The notes: generated by a model from the letters alone, not told the origin. 64,000 nt of DNA from Gordonia sediminis (GCA_004193205.1 RZUM01000007.1:310001-374000), one strand, 5' to 3'; shown: positions 8,637-18,768, counted from the stretch's first letter. Translations and numbers: made by a program.

Positions 8637-11321
8637 TCACGCTCCGGTGTCTCGGTATCGGCGCCGGCGGGGTGGGTCCAGGATCAGGTCGGCGACGAGT
8701 GCGGTCCAGCCGGTCTGGTGCGTAGCGCCCAGTCCGGCGCCGTTGTCGCCGTGGAAGTACTCATTGAACGTGAGATTGTCACGCCAGTCCCGATCGGAGC
8801 GGAAGATGTCGGTGCCGCCATTGACGGGGCGACGCTCGTCGTCGTCGGGAAGCCAGATCCCGACGATGCGGTCGGCGAGGTCGTCGGCGACCTCACTCAG
8901 TGTTCGGCAGCAGCCCGATCCGGTGGGGTGTTCGACGGTCAGCTCGTCGCCGTAGAAGGCGGCGTATTGCAGCAACGCCCGGATGGCGAGGTAGTTGATC
9001 GGCAGCCAGACAGGACCGCGCCAGTTGGAGTTGCCGCCGTACATGGCGGTCCGGGACTCGGCGGGCTGGTAGTCGATGGACGCCTCGGGCATGCCCGGGA
9101 CGGTGTACGGCGTCGTGAAACGCTTCGACAGTGAGCGCAGGCCGTGCGGTGAGAGCAGCGCGTCCTCGTCGAGGATCGTGCTCAGGACGCGACGCAGTTG
9201 TTCCTCGGTGAGGACCGACAGCAGGATGCGCCGCTTGCCTGTGGCGGGATCGGTCCGGATACGCCACGACTGGTCGGTGGTGTGGGTGATCTCGCGGATT
9301 CGCCTCGCGAAGCGCTTCTGCAGGCGGGTGACGCGCTCAGTGTTTCGTTCCGGCAGCGAGACCGCGACCAGTGCGGGGATCACCCCGACGAGGGTTTGCA
9401 CCCTGATCGTCGACGACGCGCCCGCGTCCGTGGTGATGCGGTCGTAGAAGAACCCGTCGTCGGCGTCGTAGAGGCCACTGTCATCGAGGGCGTCCATGAT
9501 GAACGCGAAATGTTCGACGAACTTCACGACCATGTCCTCGTAGACGGGATCGGAGTCGGCGAGCCACAGGGCCATCACCAGCATCGCGGCGGCGTAGAAC
9601 GCCATCCACCCGGTGCCGTCGACCTGTTCGACCCGCACACCCGGCGGCAGGTGTGACCGGTCGACGGGGCTGATGTTGTCGAGCCCGAGGAAACCACCGG
9701 CGAAGATGTTGTTGCCGTCGGGATCCTGACGATTGAGCCACCAGGTGAAGTTGACGAGTAGCTTCTGGAAGACCCGTTCCAGGAACTCGGTGTCTCGGGA
9801 ACCGTCGATGGCGTACACCCGCAACGCCGCCAGCGCATGGACGGGCGGATTGATGTCATCGAAGCTCCACTCGTACGCCGGAAGCGCGCCGTCGGGATGC
9901 AGGAACCACTCCCGCAGCAGCACGGTCAGCTGGTACTTCGCGAAAGCCGGATCGAGATGTGCCCAGGGGATCGTATGGAAGGCGAGGTCCCATGCGGCGA
10001 ACCAGGGGTACTCCCAGGTGTCGGGCATCGAGAGGATGTCGAAGGAGTCGAAGTGGCGCCATCGGGTGTTCCGGATGTGGCGGTGCCCGGCCGGCGGAGC
10101 AGGCTGCGCCGCATCCCCGTCGAGCCATCGGTTGACGTTGTACGGATAGAGCTGCTTGCTCCAGATGAGGCCGGCACACGCCTGTCGCAGGATTCGCAGA
10201 CGTTCATCGTCGACGTCGGAGGGTGCGAGCGCCCGGTAGAACTCCTCGGCCTCGGCCCTCCTGCTCGCGAGGACATCGTCGAAACGGGCTGTCGCCCAGA
10301 CATCTCGGCGGCCCGGATCGTCCGGGGACAGCCGCAACCGCAGGTGGACCGTCTCCCCACCGGGCACCTGAAGGTGATACCACCACGCCGCTTTCGTGCC
10401 TCGGTTCGCCGGGTTGACGGTGTCCGCGCCCGCGACGACGTGGTCGTTGATCCCGTCCTTGGGATACGGCGTCACCGGCGGCGAACCAAAAAGTCGAGCG
10501 GTGTTGGTCTCGTTGTCGCAGAACACCGTTCGCGGCATAGTGCCGTCGGAGGCGGGAGCCGCGTCGAGTCGGTGGCCGCCCAGGCGGTGGTGCTCCACCG
10601 CGATCGCATCGTCGTCGAGGAACAGTGCAGGGATGTCCCCGCTGCCCGACCACCGCCAGGTGTTGCGGAACCACATGGTGGGGAGGACGTCGATCTCGGC
10701 AGGTTCGGCGGCCTTGTTCGTCACCGAGATGTGCGCGAGCACCTCGGTTGGTGACGCCTTCGCGTAGACGACGTCGACGATCCAGTAGCGGTCGTCGTCG
10801 AACGCGCCGGTGTCGAGCAACTCGAACTCGAAGTCGTCGCGACCGCGTCGGGCGTTTTCGTCCACCAACCGCTGGTACGGAAACTCCTGCTGTGGATAGT
10901 GATAACGCCATTGCAGCAGCGCGTGACTCGGCAGACCATCCAGGTACCACCAGTAATCCTTGGCGTCCTCCCCATGATTGCCCTGCGGCCCGGTCAAGCC
11001 GAACATCCGCTCCTTGAGGATCGGGTCCGCGCCGTTCCACAGCGACAGCGCCAGGCACAACTCCCCGTGGATGTCGGAGAGACCGGCCATCCCGTCCTCG
11101 TTCCAGCGATAGGCACGCGAACGAGCGTGGTCGTGCGGGAAGAAGTCCCACGCGTCGCCGTCGGCGCTGTAGTCCTCTCGAACGGTTCCCCAGGCCCGTT
11201 CCGCGAGATACGGACCCCACTCGTACCACGGGTTGGCATCCAGCAGGCCGCCTTCCAGTCTGCCGGTGGCCTCCGCGAGGCGATCGTGTTCGGCAGTGGA
11301 AGGTGTCTTCGATGTGCTCAC
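8637..11321 (-). CDS. GH63-type glucosidase (MGH1-like glycoside hydrolase)
   Basis: An 894-residue soluble enzyme with an N-terminal beta-rich domain and a C-terminal (alpha/alpha)6 barrel typical of the GH63 / mannosyl-oligosaccharide-glucosidase-like group. Motifs include NPWYEWGPYLAERAWGTVRE near the start, WEYPWFAAWDLAFH and ALPAYEWSFDDINPPVHA in the barrel, and SNWRGPVWLPINYL ... TFNEYFHGDNG near the end. Acidic residues in these segments are the likely catalytic acid and base. It probably hydrolyses an alpha-glucoside in the cytoplasm, since no signal peptide is seen; the substrate cannot be told. I chose the GTG at 11321 because GGGAG sits 5 bp upstream; the open frame extends to 11414. 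It is convergent with the gene before it and has no obvious partner genes. Confidence 0.8.
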   Translation of the reverse strand: MSTSKTPSTAEHDRLAEATGRLEGGLLDANPWYEWGPYLAERAWGTVREDYSADGDAWDFFPHDHARSRAYRWNEDGMAGLSDIHGELCLALSLWNGADPILKERMFGLTGPQGNHGEDAKDYWWYLDGLPSHALLQWRYHYPQQEFPYQRLVDENARRGRDDFEFELLDTGAFDDDRYWIVDVVYAKASPTEVLAHISVTNKAAEPAEIDVLPTMWFRNTWRWSGSGDIPALFLDDDAIAVEHHRLGGHRLDAAPASDGTMPRTVFCDNETNTARLFGSPPVTPYPKDGINDHVVAGADTVNPANRGTKAAWWYHLQVPGGETVHLRLRLSPDDPGRRDVWATARFDDVLASRRAEAEEFYRALAPSDVDDERLRILRQACAGLIWSKQLYPYNVNRWLDGDAAQPAPPAGHRHIRNTRWRHFDSFDILSMPDTWEYPWFAAWDLAFHTIPWAHLDPAFAKYQLTVLLREWFLHPDGALPAYEWSFDDINPPVHALAALRVYAIDGSRDTEFLERVFQKLLVNFTWWLNRQDPDGNNIFAGGFLGLDNISPVDRSHLPPGVRVEQVDGTGWMAFYAAAMLVMALWLADSDPVYEDMVVKFVEHFAFIMDALDDSGLYDADDGFFYDRITTDAGASSTIRVQTLVGVIPALVAVSLPERNTERVTRLQKRFARRIREITHTTDQSWRIRTDPATGKRRILLSVLTEEQLRRVLSTILDEDALLSPHGLRSLSKRFTTPYTVPGMPEASIDYQPAESRTAMYGGNSNWRGPVWLPINYLAIRALLQYAAFYGDELTVEHPTGSGCCRTLSEVADDLADRIVGIWLPDDDERRPVNGGTDIFRSDRDWRDNLTFNEYFHGDNGAGLGATHQTGWTALVADLILDPPRRRRYRDTGA

Positions 11322-11449
11322 GACGGCTCCCGGATCGGTGTTCCAGCACCATGCCACGTTAGTCGGTCGCGGTCGCTTCGGAGCGGAGATATTCACCGGC
11401 CGTGAATGATCCATTCATCTGGATACGCCCGTTGGCCGTGCACACCAGG

Positions 11450-11495
11450 ACGTCGATCGTGCACGCCTGCCCGTGGTGGTGTGCACGATCGACGT
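11450..11495 (-). terminator. Stem-loop terminator after the GMC oxidoreductase gene
   Basis: A perfect 15-bp inverted repeat (acgtcgatcgtgcac at 11450-11464, complement at 11481-11495) encloses a 16-nt loop, 7 bp beyond the TGA of the minus-strand gene ending at 11503. There is no T-run, which is common for actinobacterial terminators. It also separates that gene from the glucosidase gene downstream on the same strand. Confidence 0.7.
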
Positions 11496-11502
11496 GCGAG
11501 GA

Positions 11503-13101
11503 TCAGCGGCTCGCGATGATCAGATCTGCGGCCTTCTCACCGATGAGCACCGACGGAGCGTGCGTGTGACCGCGCACGATCGTGGGCATGACCGAGGCGT
11601 CGGCGACGCGCAGCCCCGAGACCCCGCGCACCGCGAGCGAGGGCGTGACGACGCTGCCGGGATCGTCGCCCATCCGGCACGTACCCACCGGGTGATACAG
11701 CGTGTGCGAGTGACGGTTCAGCACCTCGGCGAGGGTGTCGTCGTCGGGCACGCGAGAAGTGGTGCGCGGCTGGGACACCACACCGAGTCGTCCGCGCAGC
11801 GACGGAGCCTGCGCGATCTCGACGGTGGCCCGCAGGCCCGCCATCATCGCTGTCCGGTCGACACCATCGGGATCGCTGAGGTAGCGGGGATCGATGACCG
11901 GTTTCGCGGTCGGGTCCGCCGAGCGCAGCGTGACCGATCCGGTGCTCTCGGGCTTGAGCAGGATCGGCCCCATCGTGACGGCATGGTGCGGATACGGCTC
12001 GCCGAGGCCCTCGTTGTAGAACGCCGCCGGTGCGAAGATCAACTCGATGTCGGGCAACCGCAGGTCGGTGCGGCTGCGGATGAACCCGTAGGCCTCGCCG
12101 ACGTTCGAGGTGAGCATCCCGCGCCGGCGTAGCAGATAGTCGGCGAGTTGGAGCGGGCTTTCCGCGTCGGCGAGCGATCCCGTCTCGACGTCCCAGCCCA
12201 TCGGGGCGAGGAGGTGGTCGAGCAGGTTGCGACCGACCTGGGGATTGTGCGCGACGGTCTGGACGCCGTGTCCGGCAAGGTCGTCACGATGGCCGACACC
12301 GGAGAGCATCAGTAGTTGCGGGGTGTTGACGGCACCGCCGCACAGCACCACCTCGCGCCGCGCGCGCACGGTGTGCGTACGCCCCTCGCGGGTGAACTCG
12401 ACACCGACCGCGCGGGTGCCCTCGAAGAGCACCCTGGTAGCTGTCGCCTCCGTGAGCAGGTGCAGGTTGTTGCGTTTGAGTGCCGGGCGTAGGTATGCGT
12501 CGGCGGTGCTGAAGCGGGCCCCTTTGTGCTGATTGACCATCGTCTGCGAGAAGCCTTTCGGCTCCGGCAGATTCGCCCGTTCCACGGGATGGCCGCACTC
12601 GGCCGCGGCCTCGAGGAAGGCGCGGGTCAACGGGCGCGGCGAGCGCTGGTGCGACACATGCAGCGGTCCGGTGGTGCCCTCGTCGTTCTCGGTGGCTCCG
12701 GCGACCGTCTCGATGCGCCGGAAGTACTCGACGAGGGAGTCGAACGACCAGTCGTCGCCGGCGTGGTCGGCCCACTCGTCGTAGTCGGCGGCGAATCCGC
12801 GCACCCACATCATGGCGTTCATCGACGACGACCCGCCGAGCGTCTTGCCGCGTGGGTAGAACACGCGTCGCCCACCCAGTTCCGGCTGCGGCTCGGTCGA
12901 ATAGTCCCAGTCGGACGCTCCGCCGAAGAGTTTCGAGAAGGCGGCGGGGATGTGGATGAACTTGTCGGAGTCCTTCGCACCGGCCTCGAGGACGAGCACC
13001 TCGTGACGTGGGTCGGCGCTGAGTCGGTTCGCGACGACGGCACCGGCGGAACCGGTCCCGACGACGAGGTAGTCGACAGTGGGTGGCGTTGTGGTGGGCA
13101 T
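11503..13101 (-). CDS. GMC-family FAD alcohol dehydrogenase/oxidoreductase (choline dehydrogenase/AlkJ-like)
   Basis: A 532-residue flavoprotein of the glucose-methanol-choline family. The N-terminus has the FAD-binding GTGSAGAVVANRL (about residues 16-28), and residues about 85-95 carry the GMC signature YPRGKTLGGSSSMN. The C-terminus has HPVGTCRMG and ADASVMPTIVRGHTHA, containing the family's catalytic histidines. It oxidises a primary alcohol to an aldehyde. The aldehyde dehydrogenase gene lies 24 bp upstream on the same strand, so the pair carries out alcohol to acid. The ATG at 13101 is preceded by AAAGG. Choline cannot be excluded as substrate, but the neighbouring acyl-CoA synthetase favours fatty or other carbon-chain alcohols. 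Confidence 0.88.
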   Translation of the reverse strand: MPTTTPPTVDYLVVGTGSAGAVVANRLSADPRHEVLVLEAGAKDSDKFIHIPAAFSKLFGGASDWDYSTEPQPELGGRRVFYPRGKTLGGSSSMNAMMWVRGFAADYDEWADHAGDDWSFDSLVEYFRRIETVAGATENDEGTTGPLHVSHQRSPRPLTRAFLEAAAECGHPVERANLPEPKGFSQTMVNQHKGARFSTADAYLRPALKRNNLHLLTEATATRVLFEGTRAVGVEFTREGRTHTVRARREVVLCGGAVNTPQLLMLSGVGHRDDLAGHGVQTVAHNPQVGRNLLDHLLAPMGWDVETGSLADAESPLQLADYLLRRRGMLTSNVGEAYGFIRSRTDLRLPDIELIFAPAAFYNEGLGEPYPHHAVTMGPILLKPESTGSVTLRSADPTAKPVIDPRYLSDPDGVDRTAMMAGLRATVEIAQAPSLRGRLGVVSQPRTTSRVPDDDTLAEVLNRHSHTLYHPVGTCRMGDDPGSVVTPSLAVRGVSGLRVADASVMPTIVRGHTHAPSVLIGEKAADLIIASR

Positions 13102-13125
13102 GGTGGCCTTTCGTGGTGGGCTGGA

Positions 13126-14856
13126 TCAGCCGCGGAGGGCAGAGGCGAAGATGGCGGGCAGTTGCGTCGGGCTCGGGGCCGCGGCGAACGCCGCGAGCCG
13201 GCGACCGGTGGTGGCGGCCGTCCGGTTGGAGACGAACCACGGCGGCTTGGGGGACAGGGACCACTCGCCGTGCAGGATCGATCGCGGTGCGGGCCGGAAG
13301 GGTCCGCGCACGACGGTGCGTTCGGTGTCGGCGAGCAGGAAGGCGTTGTGCACCACGCCGGTTCCCGACTGGATGTCGTCGAGCGTGTGGCCCCCGAACG
13401 CCCCCCACGTCGCCGCGGCGGTGAGGAAGCCGACCGCGGTCCACGCGTTGACGGCGACGGTCCCGTAGCGCAGATCGGCGATCATCGTCTCGAAGTCCGC
13501 GCCGAGCTCGGCGATGGAATTCGGGTGTGCGATCACATTCACCCCGAGCGTGCCGAGGAAGTGATCGTTCGCGGCATCGGTTGCGGTGGTGAGGAATCCG
13601 GTGCCGGATCCCGGCAGCTCCAGCACCCCGAGCACCGGGCCGAAATACTCGGTGCGCAGCATCGGTTCGTCGGCGTCGAGGGACAACCCGGTGACGAGCA
13701 GTCGCTCGCCGGCCGTGCCGTACTGTTCGGCGTCAGGGTACGCCGCGCGTGCGGCGGCGACCCGGTCATCGCTGCCCGGGTAGTAGGCGACCCGTGCCGG
13801 CGCGGTGTGGAACGCGTCGCGCAAGGCGGTCAGGAACTCCTGCTTCTGGTCCCAGTCGGCAGGGACGATCACGACCTGGGCTGCCACACAGTTGTAGCCG
13901 CCGTTGTGCAGGCGTTGGGTCGCGATGTGCTCGGCCTGGAACCGCAGGTCCGCGGTGCTCCACCGGCCGGGAACCACGATGGTCGGGGACACGCCGCCGA
14001 GTTCGCTGGTGATCGGCTTCGTCAGGCGAGGGTCGCCAGTCGCCCGGCGCCGCTCGGCATCCGTGCCGGTGCCCCAGACGATCGCGTCGTGCGTGGCGGC
14101 GCTACCGGTCATGTGCACGTGCGCGACCGCGTCGTGGTGCACGAGGTGCTCGCCGACCTCGGCCCCGCCGGTGAGGATGCGGATCGCGCCGAGTGCGATC
14201 AGCGGTGCGAGGACTCGTTCGAGAACCGGGAGCAGGGGATCGGTCAGCGGGTTGAGCTTCAGGGCGACGACCCGATTGTGCGCGATCAGTTCGTAGATGA
14301 CGTCGAGCGGCGCGATCGAGGTGATGTTGCCGGCGCCGAGCACGACGCCGATACCGCCGGTGACGGTGGGGTCGAGCTGGGCGAGCCCGGCGGACGCCCG
14401 GGCCTGTGCGGATTCCACCCCGGGGCGCAGCCAGACCTCTGCTCGGAAACCGCTGAGCAACAACGAGTCGTAGCGCGACGTCGGAAGTACCGGAACGGTG
14501 GTGCGACCGGCGGCGGTGCCGAACGTGGCATCGGCGACGGGGCTGCGTCCGGCCGCGAGCGCTCGCAGCGATTGTGCGACGGCACCGAGACCGGTGGCGA
14601 ATGCGTAGGGACCGGAGACCCATTCCTCCCCGGCGAGTACCGAGTTCGGGCCGAGTCGCTTGATCGAGGAGGCGGCCGCGACCCAGTCCGAGGCATGCTT
14701 TCCGGTCAGCGCCCGGACCCGGTCGAGAAGGTCCGCGCGTTCGGTCAGAGATAGCCCGGACCAGGCCTTTTCACCTGTGGTCAGATCGGCCAGAGCGGCC
14801 TCGATCACGGTCCGGTGGTCGGTAATGTGCTGCGTGTCGACGCTCACGGTGTACAT
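13126..14856 (-). CDS. Aldehyde dehydrogenase family protein
   Basis: A 576-residue protein of the aldehyde dehydrogenase superfamily, longer than the usual 480-500. The NAD-binding segment reads [19 protein letters not shown], the general-base region [14 protein letters not shown], and the likely catalytic cysteine lies in [28 protein letters not shown] is the usual C-terminal motif. It would oxidise the aldehyde made by the downstream GMC enzyme. The start is uncertain: the ATG at 14856 follows AGGAG by only 3 bp, a TTG at 14859 is even closer, and the GTG at 14847 has a 12-bp gap. It is divergent from the PucR-type regulator, with a palindrome in between. Confidence 0.82.
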   Translation of the reverse strand: MYTVSVDTQHITDHRTVIEAALADLTTGEKAWSGLSLTERADLLDRVRALTGKHASDWVAAASSIKRLGPNSVLAGEEWVSGPYAFATGLGAVAQSLRALAAGRSPVADATFGTAAGRTTVPVLPTSRYDSLLLSGFRAEVWLRPGVESAQARASAGLAQLDPTVTGGIGVVLGAGNITSIAPLDVIYELIAHNRVVALKLNPLTDPLLPVLERVLAPLIALGAIRILTGGAEVGEHLVHHDAVAHVHMTGSAATHDAIVWGTGTDAERRRATGDPRLTKPITSELGGVSPTIVVPGRWSTADLRFQAEHIATQRLHNGGYNCVAAQVVIVPADWDQKQEFLTALRDAFHTAPARVAYYPGSDDRVAAARAAYPDAEQYGTAGERLLVTGLSLDADEPMLRTEYFGPVLGVLELPGSGTGFLTTATDAANDHFLGTLGVNVIAHPNSIAELGADFETMIADLRYGTVAVNAWTAVGFLTAAATWGAFGGHTLDDIQSGTGVVHNAFLLADTERTVVRGPFRPAPRSILHGEWSLSPKPPWFVSNRTAATTGRRLAAFAAAPSPTQLPAIFASALRG

Positions 14857-14963
14857 CAACTCCTGTCGTCAGGCTGGGGTGGCGGGTGTGCCCGATGTCT
14901 CAATTCTTCGTGCTCGGCCATCCCGTCACCATGGGCGGCCGCCAAGACGTCGAAACCGGGATA

Positions 14964-14979
14964 TTGTGCCGCGGCACAA
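14964..14979. promoter_or_regulatory. Candidate operator TGTGC-N4-GCACA (site 1)
   Basis: A perfect 16-bp palindrome, ttgtgccgcggcacaa, lies between the divergent aldehyde dehydrogenase and PucR-type genes. A 12/16 matching copy occurs at 16260-16275 before the acyl-CoA synthetase. Sites repeated at both transcription units flanking a regulator are likely bound by that regulator. Confidence 0.6.
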
Positions 14980-15014
14980 AGGGGATGTGGCGCAGCTCAT
15001 GTTCGGTGGATACG

Positions 15015-16214
15015 ATGTCCGATGTGTCCATCTCCACAGGTAGCTCCCGCGCAGCTGCACTCGCCGCCGACGTGCTCGACGACCTTCCCGCGCTGACCGA
15101 CACTCTCGTGGAACGGCTGGAGGCCGCCGAGCAGACCTATCTCGACGCCCAACTTCTCACTCTCGACCAACTGCGCACCGCCTGCACCGAGAACCTGAGT
15201 TCGATCCTCACGGTCCTCGCCGGACGCGGACGCGTCCGCGCCGACGTCGCGCGCGCTACCGGCCGGCTCAAGGCCGAGCAGGCGATACCCCTTCCCGCGG
15301 TGCTCCGCGCCTACCGGCTCGGTGGGCAACTGATCTGGGAGCAGATGTTGCGCCGGGCACACGGTGTGACCCCGGAGGAACTGCTCGAGGTTCCGGCCCA
15401 TCTGTGGGAGGCGATCGACACCTATTCCGACGCCGCCGTCGAGGGCTACCGCGAGGCCGAGATCCTGCGCACCCATGCCGACGCCGAGGCCCGAGCGCTC
15501 TTGGTGCGGACGGTGTTCGACGACCACTCGGACAACCCCACCGCGATCATCGACGCCATGCGTGCGCTCGGTCTGCCCGAACGCGCGCGTTTCGTGGTCG
15601 TCTGCGCCGAGGATGCCGAGCCGCGCCCGGTGACCGCGAACGACACCGCGACCCGGCTGCGCGACAAAGGCATCACCTCGGTCTGGGACACCCAACCCGA
15701 CGGCTATCTCGGGTTGATCTGTGGGCGGTCCGACGCCGACGTCGACCTCGCGCTTGGTGAGCTGGGTCCGGTGTTCGAGCGACGCGTCGGTGTGAGCCGG
15801 GCGTTCGCGGTACCCGCCGAGATCGCGAGCGCGGTCGACGAGGCGCGCCTTGCACGACGTTGTGCACCTGCCGGCGTCGCGACCGTCATTCGATACGAAA
15901 GCCTTTCGCTCGCACTGCTACTCGTCCGCGTTCCGGGCGCTGCACGGGAGGTCGCGGGACGGACGCTGGGTGCGCTGCTGGAGTTGCCCGACGATGAACG
16001 CGACGAGATGATGGCGACGCTCGAGGCATGGTTCGAGTGCGACGGGTCCACTGCCGCGACAGCGGATCGGTTGCACTATCACCGCAACACGGTGCTCTAC
16101 CGGCTGCGCAAGATCGGTGATCTCACCGGCCGCTCGGTCGACAAGCCGATCGATGCCGCCGAACTCTACGTGGCGCTGCGGGCGATCCGATTGCTCGGTC
16201 ATCCTCGCAACTGA
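15015..16214 (+). CDS. PucR/CdaR-type transcriptional regulator
   Basis: A 399-residue regulator. The N-terminal half is helix-rich and resembles the RsbRD-like or PucR sensor domain ([20 protein letters not shown], then [21 protein letters not shown]). The C-terminus has the PucR-family helix-turn-helix: [35 protein letters not shown] chose the ATG at 15015 because the protein alignment begins there, although the frame is open to 14886. It is divergent from the aldehyde dehydrogenase/GMC operon and upstream of the acyl-CoA synthetase, both of which have matching palindromes, so it probably controls them. The ligand may be an alcohol, aldehyde or fatty acid. This assignment is inference. Confidence 0.85.
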   Translation: MSDVSISTGSSRAAALAADVLDDLPALTDTLVERLEAAEQTYLDAQLLTLDQLRTACTENLSSILTVLAGRGRVRADVARATGRLKAEQAIPLPAVLRAYRLGGQLIWEQMLRRAHGVTPEELLEVPAHLWEAIDTYSDAAVEGYREAEILRTHADAEARALLVRTVFDDHSDNPTAIIDAMRALGLPERARFVVVCAEDAEPRPVTANDTATRLRDKGITSVWDTQPDGYLGLICGRSDADVDLALGELGPVFERRVGVSRAFAVPAEIASAVDEARLARRCAPAGVATVIRYESLSLALLLVRVPGAAREVAGRTLGALLELPDDERDEMMATLEAWFECDGSTAATADRLHYHRNTVLYRLRKIGDLTGRSVDKPIDAAELYVALRAIRLLGHPRN

Positions 16215-16233
16215 CAAGACCTCGCGAAACCCC

Positions 16234-16253
16234 ACGACGACGAAGGTCGTCGT
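16234..16253 (+). terminator. Short stem-loop after the regulator gene
   Basis: An 8-bp perfect stem (acgacgac / gtcgtcgt) with a GAAG loop starts 20 bp after the regulator's stop. There is no T-run, so termination would be modest. Confidence 0.4.
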
Positions 16254-16259
16254 CGAGGC

Positions 16260-16275
16260 CTGTGCACGGGCACAA
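16260..16275. promoter_or_regulatory. Candidate operator TGTGC-N4-GCACA (site 2)
   Basis: ctgtgcacgggcacaa matches site 1 (14964-14979) at 12 of 16 positions and keeps both TGTGC/GCACA arms with a 4-bp centre. It lies 100 bp before the acyl-CoA synthetase start. Confidence 0.55.
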
Positions 16276-16374
16276 GCGCAACGGAACTCTGTTGTATCCG
16301 CGGCCATCGACGCCGCGTGTGATTGACGCGACACTTGTGTCATCCACTGAAATCGAGGCCGGGAGACTGAGCAG

Positions 16375-17886
16375 ATGACCAACCTTTCCATGAATCTCGT
16401 TGCCACGGCGCGCGATCACGGCGACACCGTGGCACTGCGGTGTGGCGACGACGCGTTGACCTACGCCGAGTTCGACGCTGCGGCAGCGCGAGTCGCGACG
16501 CTGCTCGAGCGGGAAGGGATCGAGCCCGGCGACCGGGTCGGGATCATGCTGGGCAACACGCCCGCATTTGCGTTGGCGTTCTACGGGATCCTGCGTCGCG
16601 GCGCGATCGCCGTGCCGATGAATCCGCTGCTGAAGGCCCGCGAGGTCGAGTTCTACCTGACCAACACCGGGGCGTCGGCGCTGTTCGCGACACCGATGTT
16701 CGCCGACGAGGCGCGCCCGGCGGCCGAGGCGGCGGGTAGCCGGTTGTGGTTGGTCGACGACGCCGGTCTGGCCGAGTTGATCGCCGACCTGCCGGCTCAG
16801 CCGAGCCCGGTGGAGCGTGGCGAGACCGACACCGCGGTGATCCTGCACACCTCGGGCACCACCGGCAAGCCCAAGGGCGCCGAACTGACCCACGGTGGCC
16901 TCGCACGAAACGGCGAGATCACTGCGCGGACGCTGTTGGGCATTGAGTTCGGCGATGTCGTGATGGGGTGCCTGCCACTGTTCCACGTGTTCGGACTGAC
17001 CTGCGGGATGAACACCTCCGTGCTGGTCGGCGCGACCCTCACGCTCATCCCGCGTTTCGATCCGCGCACCGCGGTTCAGGTGATCGAGCGGGACAAGGTC
17101 ACCGTGTTCCTGGGCGTCCCGACGATGTATGCGGCGATGTTGAGCGTGGCGCAGGACTTCGGTCCGTCGGCCACCGCGACCCTGCGCACGTGTGCATCGG
17201 GTGGCGCGTCGCTGCCGGTCCGGGTGCTGCGCGACTTCGAGAAGACCTTCGGCTGCATGATTCTCGAGGGTTACGGCCTGTCGGAGACCTCCCCGGTCGC
17301 CTCGTTCAACCATCCCGACCGCGAGCGCAAGCCCGGGTCGATCGGCACCCCGATCGAGGGCGTGCGCATGCGCGTCGTCGACGGTGACGGTAACGAGGTC
17401 GCCACCGGTGAACCCGGTGAGATCCAGATCGCCGGCCACAACATCATGAAGGGCTACTGGAACCTCCCCGACGCCACCGCCGCCGCGATCGACGAGGAGG
17501 GGTGGTTCTCCTCCGGCGACATCGGGAAGAAGGACGACGACGGCTACTACTTCATCGTCGACCGCAAGAAGGACCTGATCATCCGCGGCGGGTACAACGT
17601 CTACCCCCGCGAGGTCGAGGAGGTGCTCTACGAGCATCCCGCCGTCGCCGAGGCCGCTGTCGTGGGCATCCCGCACGACTCCCTCGGCGAGGAGATCGGC
17701 GCCGCGGTCTCCTTGAAGCCGGGCACGTTCGCCGATCCGGCCGAGCTCATCGACTTCGTCAAGGACCGGGTCGCGGCCTACAAGTACCCGCGCCACATCT
17801 GGATCCTGGCCGAGCTGCCCAAGGGCGCCACCGGCAAGATCCTGCGCCGCGAGATCACCGTGCCGGAGGTCGAAAGCACCCGATGA
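16375..17886 (+). CDS. Acyl-CoA synthetase (long-chain fatty-acid-CoA ligase, FadD/AlkK-like)
   Basis: A 503-residue AMP-forming ligase of the ANL superfamily. The phosphate-binding loop is ILHTSGTTGKPKGAELTH (about residues 158-175), the A5 motif is EGYGLSETSP, the A7 region is GWFSSGDIGKKDDDGYYFIVDRKKDLIIRGGYNVYP split over residues about 377-410, and the C-terminal catalytic lysine is in PKGATGKILRRE. It activates a fatty acid with ATP and CoA in the cytoplasm. GGGAG lies about 10 bp before the ATG. With the aldehyde dehydrogenase and GMC enzyme it completes alcohol to acyl-CoA, and the wax ester synthases downstream could use the product. Chain length cannot be read from sequence. Confidence 0.9.
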   Translation: MTNLSMNLVATARDHGDTVALRCGDDALTYAEFDAAAARVATLLEREGIEPGDRVGIMLGNTPAFALAFYGILRRGAIAVPMNPLLKAREVEFYLTNTGASALFATPMFADEARPAAEAAGSRLWLVDDAGLAELIADLPAQPSPVERGETDTAVILHTSGTTGKPKGAELTHGGLARNGEITARTLLGIEFGDVVMGCLPLFHVFGLTCGMNTSVLVGATLTLIPRFDPRTAVQVIERDKVTVFLGVPTMYAAMLSVAQDFGPSATATLRTCASGGASLPVRVLRDFEKTFGCMILEGYGLSETSPVASFNHPDRERKPGSIGTPIEGVRMRVVDGDGNEVATGEPGEIQIAGHNIMKGYWNLPDATAAAIDEEGWFSSGDIGKKDDDGYYFIVDRKKDLIIRGGYNVYPREVEEVLYEHPAVAEAAVVGIPHDSLGEEIGAAVSLKPGTFADPAELIDFVKDRVAAYKYPRHIWILAELPKGATGKILRREITVPEVESTR

Positions 17887-17934
17887 TCTCCAGCGTCGGT
17901 GGAGGCCTGCACCCGCCGCCGACGAACAACGACA

Positions 17935-17968
17935 CCGTCCACCCCGCCGTTCGCGGCGGGGTGGACGG
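17935..17968. terminator. Strong bidirectional stem-loop with TTCG loop
   Basis: A perfect 15-bp GC-rich stem (17935-17949 with 17954-17968) is closed by a TTCG tetraloop. It lies between the convergent acyl-CoA synthetase and lipase genes and would stop transcription from both sides. Confidence 0.85.
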
Positions 17969-18003
17969 CGTCGTCTATCGGTCGAATCAGTCGATGGGCC
18001 GGA

Positions 18004-18768
18004 TCAGAGAGTCGCGAGCCTGCGCTCGACCAGCCGGATCACCGAACGGTTGACCGCCATGCCGTTGTGAGTGCTGCACACCTCGAACTTCTGGGCCGAC
18101 GGATCGAGGCAGGCGTGCCACTGGACGATCCCATCGGTACGAGAGTAGATCGACGTGAACGACGTACCCGCGGGCATCGGCTCGGACAGTGCGGTCGCGG
18201 TCGACTCGGCACACGAGCCGCGAAGGCAGTCGACGTTCAACATCGTCGGGCGGTCGTTCCGGTTGCGCCGGGCGATCTGCTCGGCGACCCGCAGCACGTG
18301 GGTGCTCGCCGCGAACTGTGTGGTGAGCGGGCTGCCCAGCGTGACGATCCCGCGTACCAGATCGGGGCGGCGCGTGGCAAGGAGGCGGGCCAGGGTGCCG
18401 CCGCGACTATGGCCGACGATCGCGATCGGTCCCACTTCTCCCGCCACGTCCTCGACCCGGCGCTCCAGCATGGCCACCGTCGCCGACGTACAACCGACGT
18501 TGCTGCGGATGCCCGACTCATAGGTGCGGTAGCCGGCCTGGCGCAGTCGGCGGCCCATGCCGCGCAGTGACCAGTCCCCGGCGAGGAAGCCCGGAATCAG
18601 CAGCACCGCGGTTCGCGAACTCGCGGGCGGCTGCGGAACCGCACGCCCGACGGTGCGCACCGCACCGGTGAGCGCCAGCACCTCGTGAGCCGTGCGATGC
18701 CCCTCGGGTTTCCAGGTGGTGTGGGACACGGCCGGGGCCCGCCCGCCGTGTTCAGGATGGTGAGACAT
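18004..18768 (-). CDS. Alpha/beta-hydrolase (lipase/esterase)
   Basis: A 254-residue alpha/beta-hydrolase. The oxyanion region is AVLLIPGFLAGDWSL, and the nucleophile elbow is VGHSRGGTLAR, with serine as catalytic residue. A likely catalytic Asp is in SRTDGIVQW and a His in CSTHNGMAV, the usual order. The ATG at 18768 is preceded by AAGGAG at 4-bp spacing. It overlaps the end of the wax ester synthase gene by 17 bp, so the two are translated together. It may hydrolyse or remodel stored neutral lipid. No clear signal peptide is present. Confidence 0.82.
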   Translation of the reverse strand: MSHHPEHGGRAPAVSHTTWKPEGHRTAHEVLALTGAVRTVGRAVPQPPASSRTAVLLIPGFLAGDWSLRGMGRRLRQAGYRTYESGIRSNVGCTSATVAMLERRVEDVAGEVGPIAIVGHSRGGTLARLLATRRPDLVRGIVTLGSPLTTQFAASTHVLRVAEQIARRNRNDRPTMLNVDCLRGSCAESTATALSEPMPAGTSFTSIYSRTDGIVQWHACLDPSAQKFEVCSTHNGMAVNRSVIRLVERRLATL

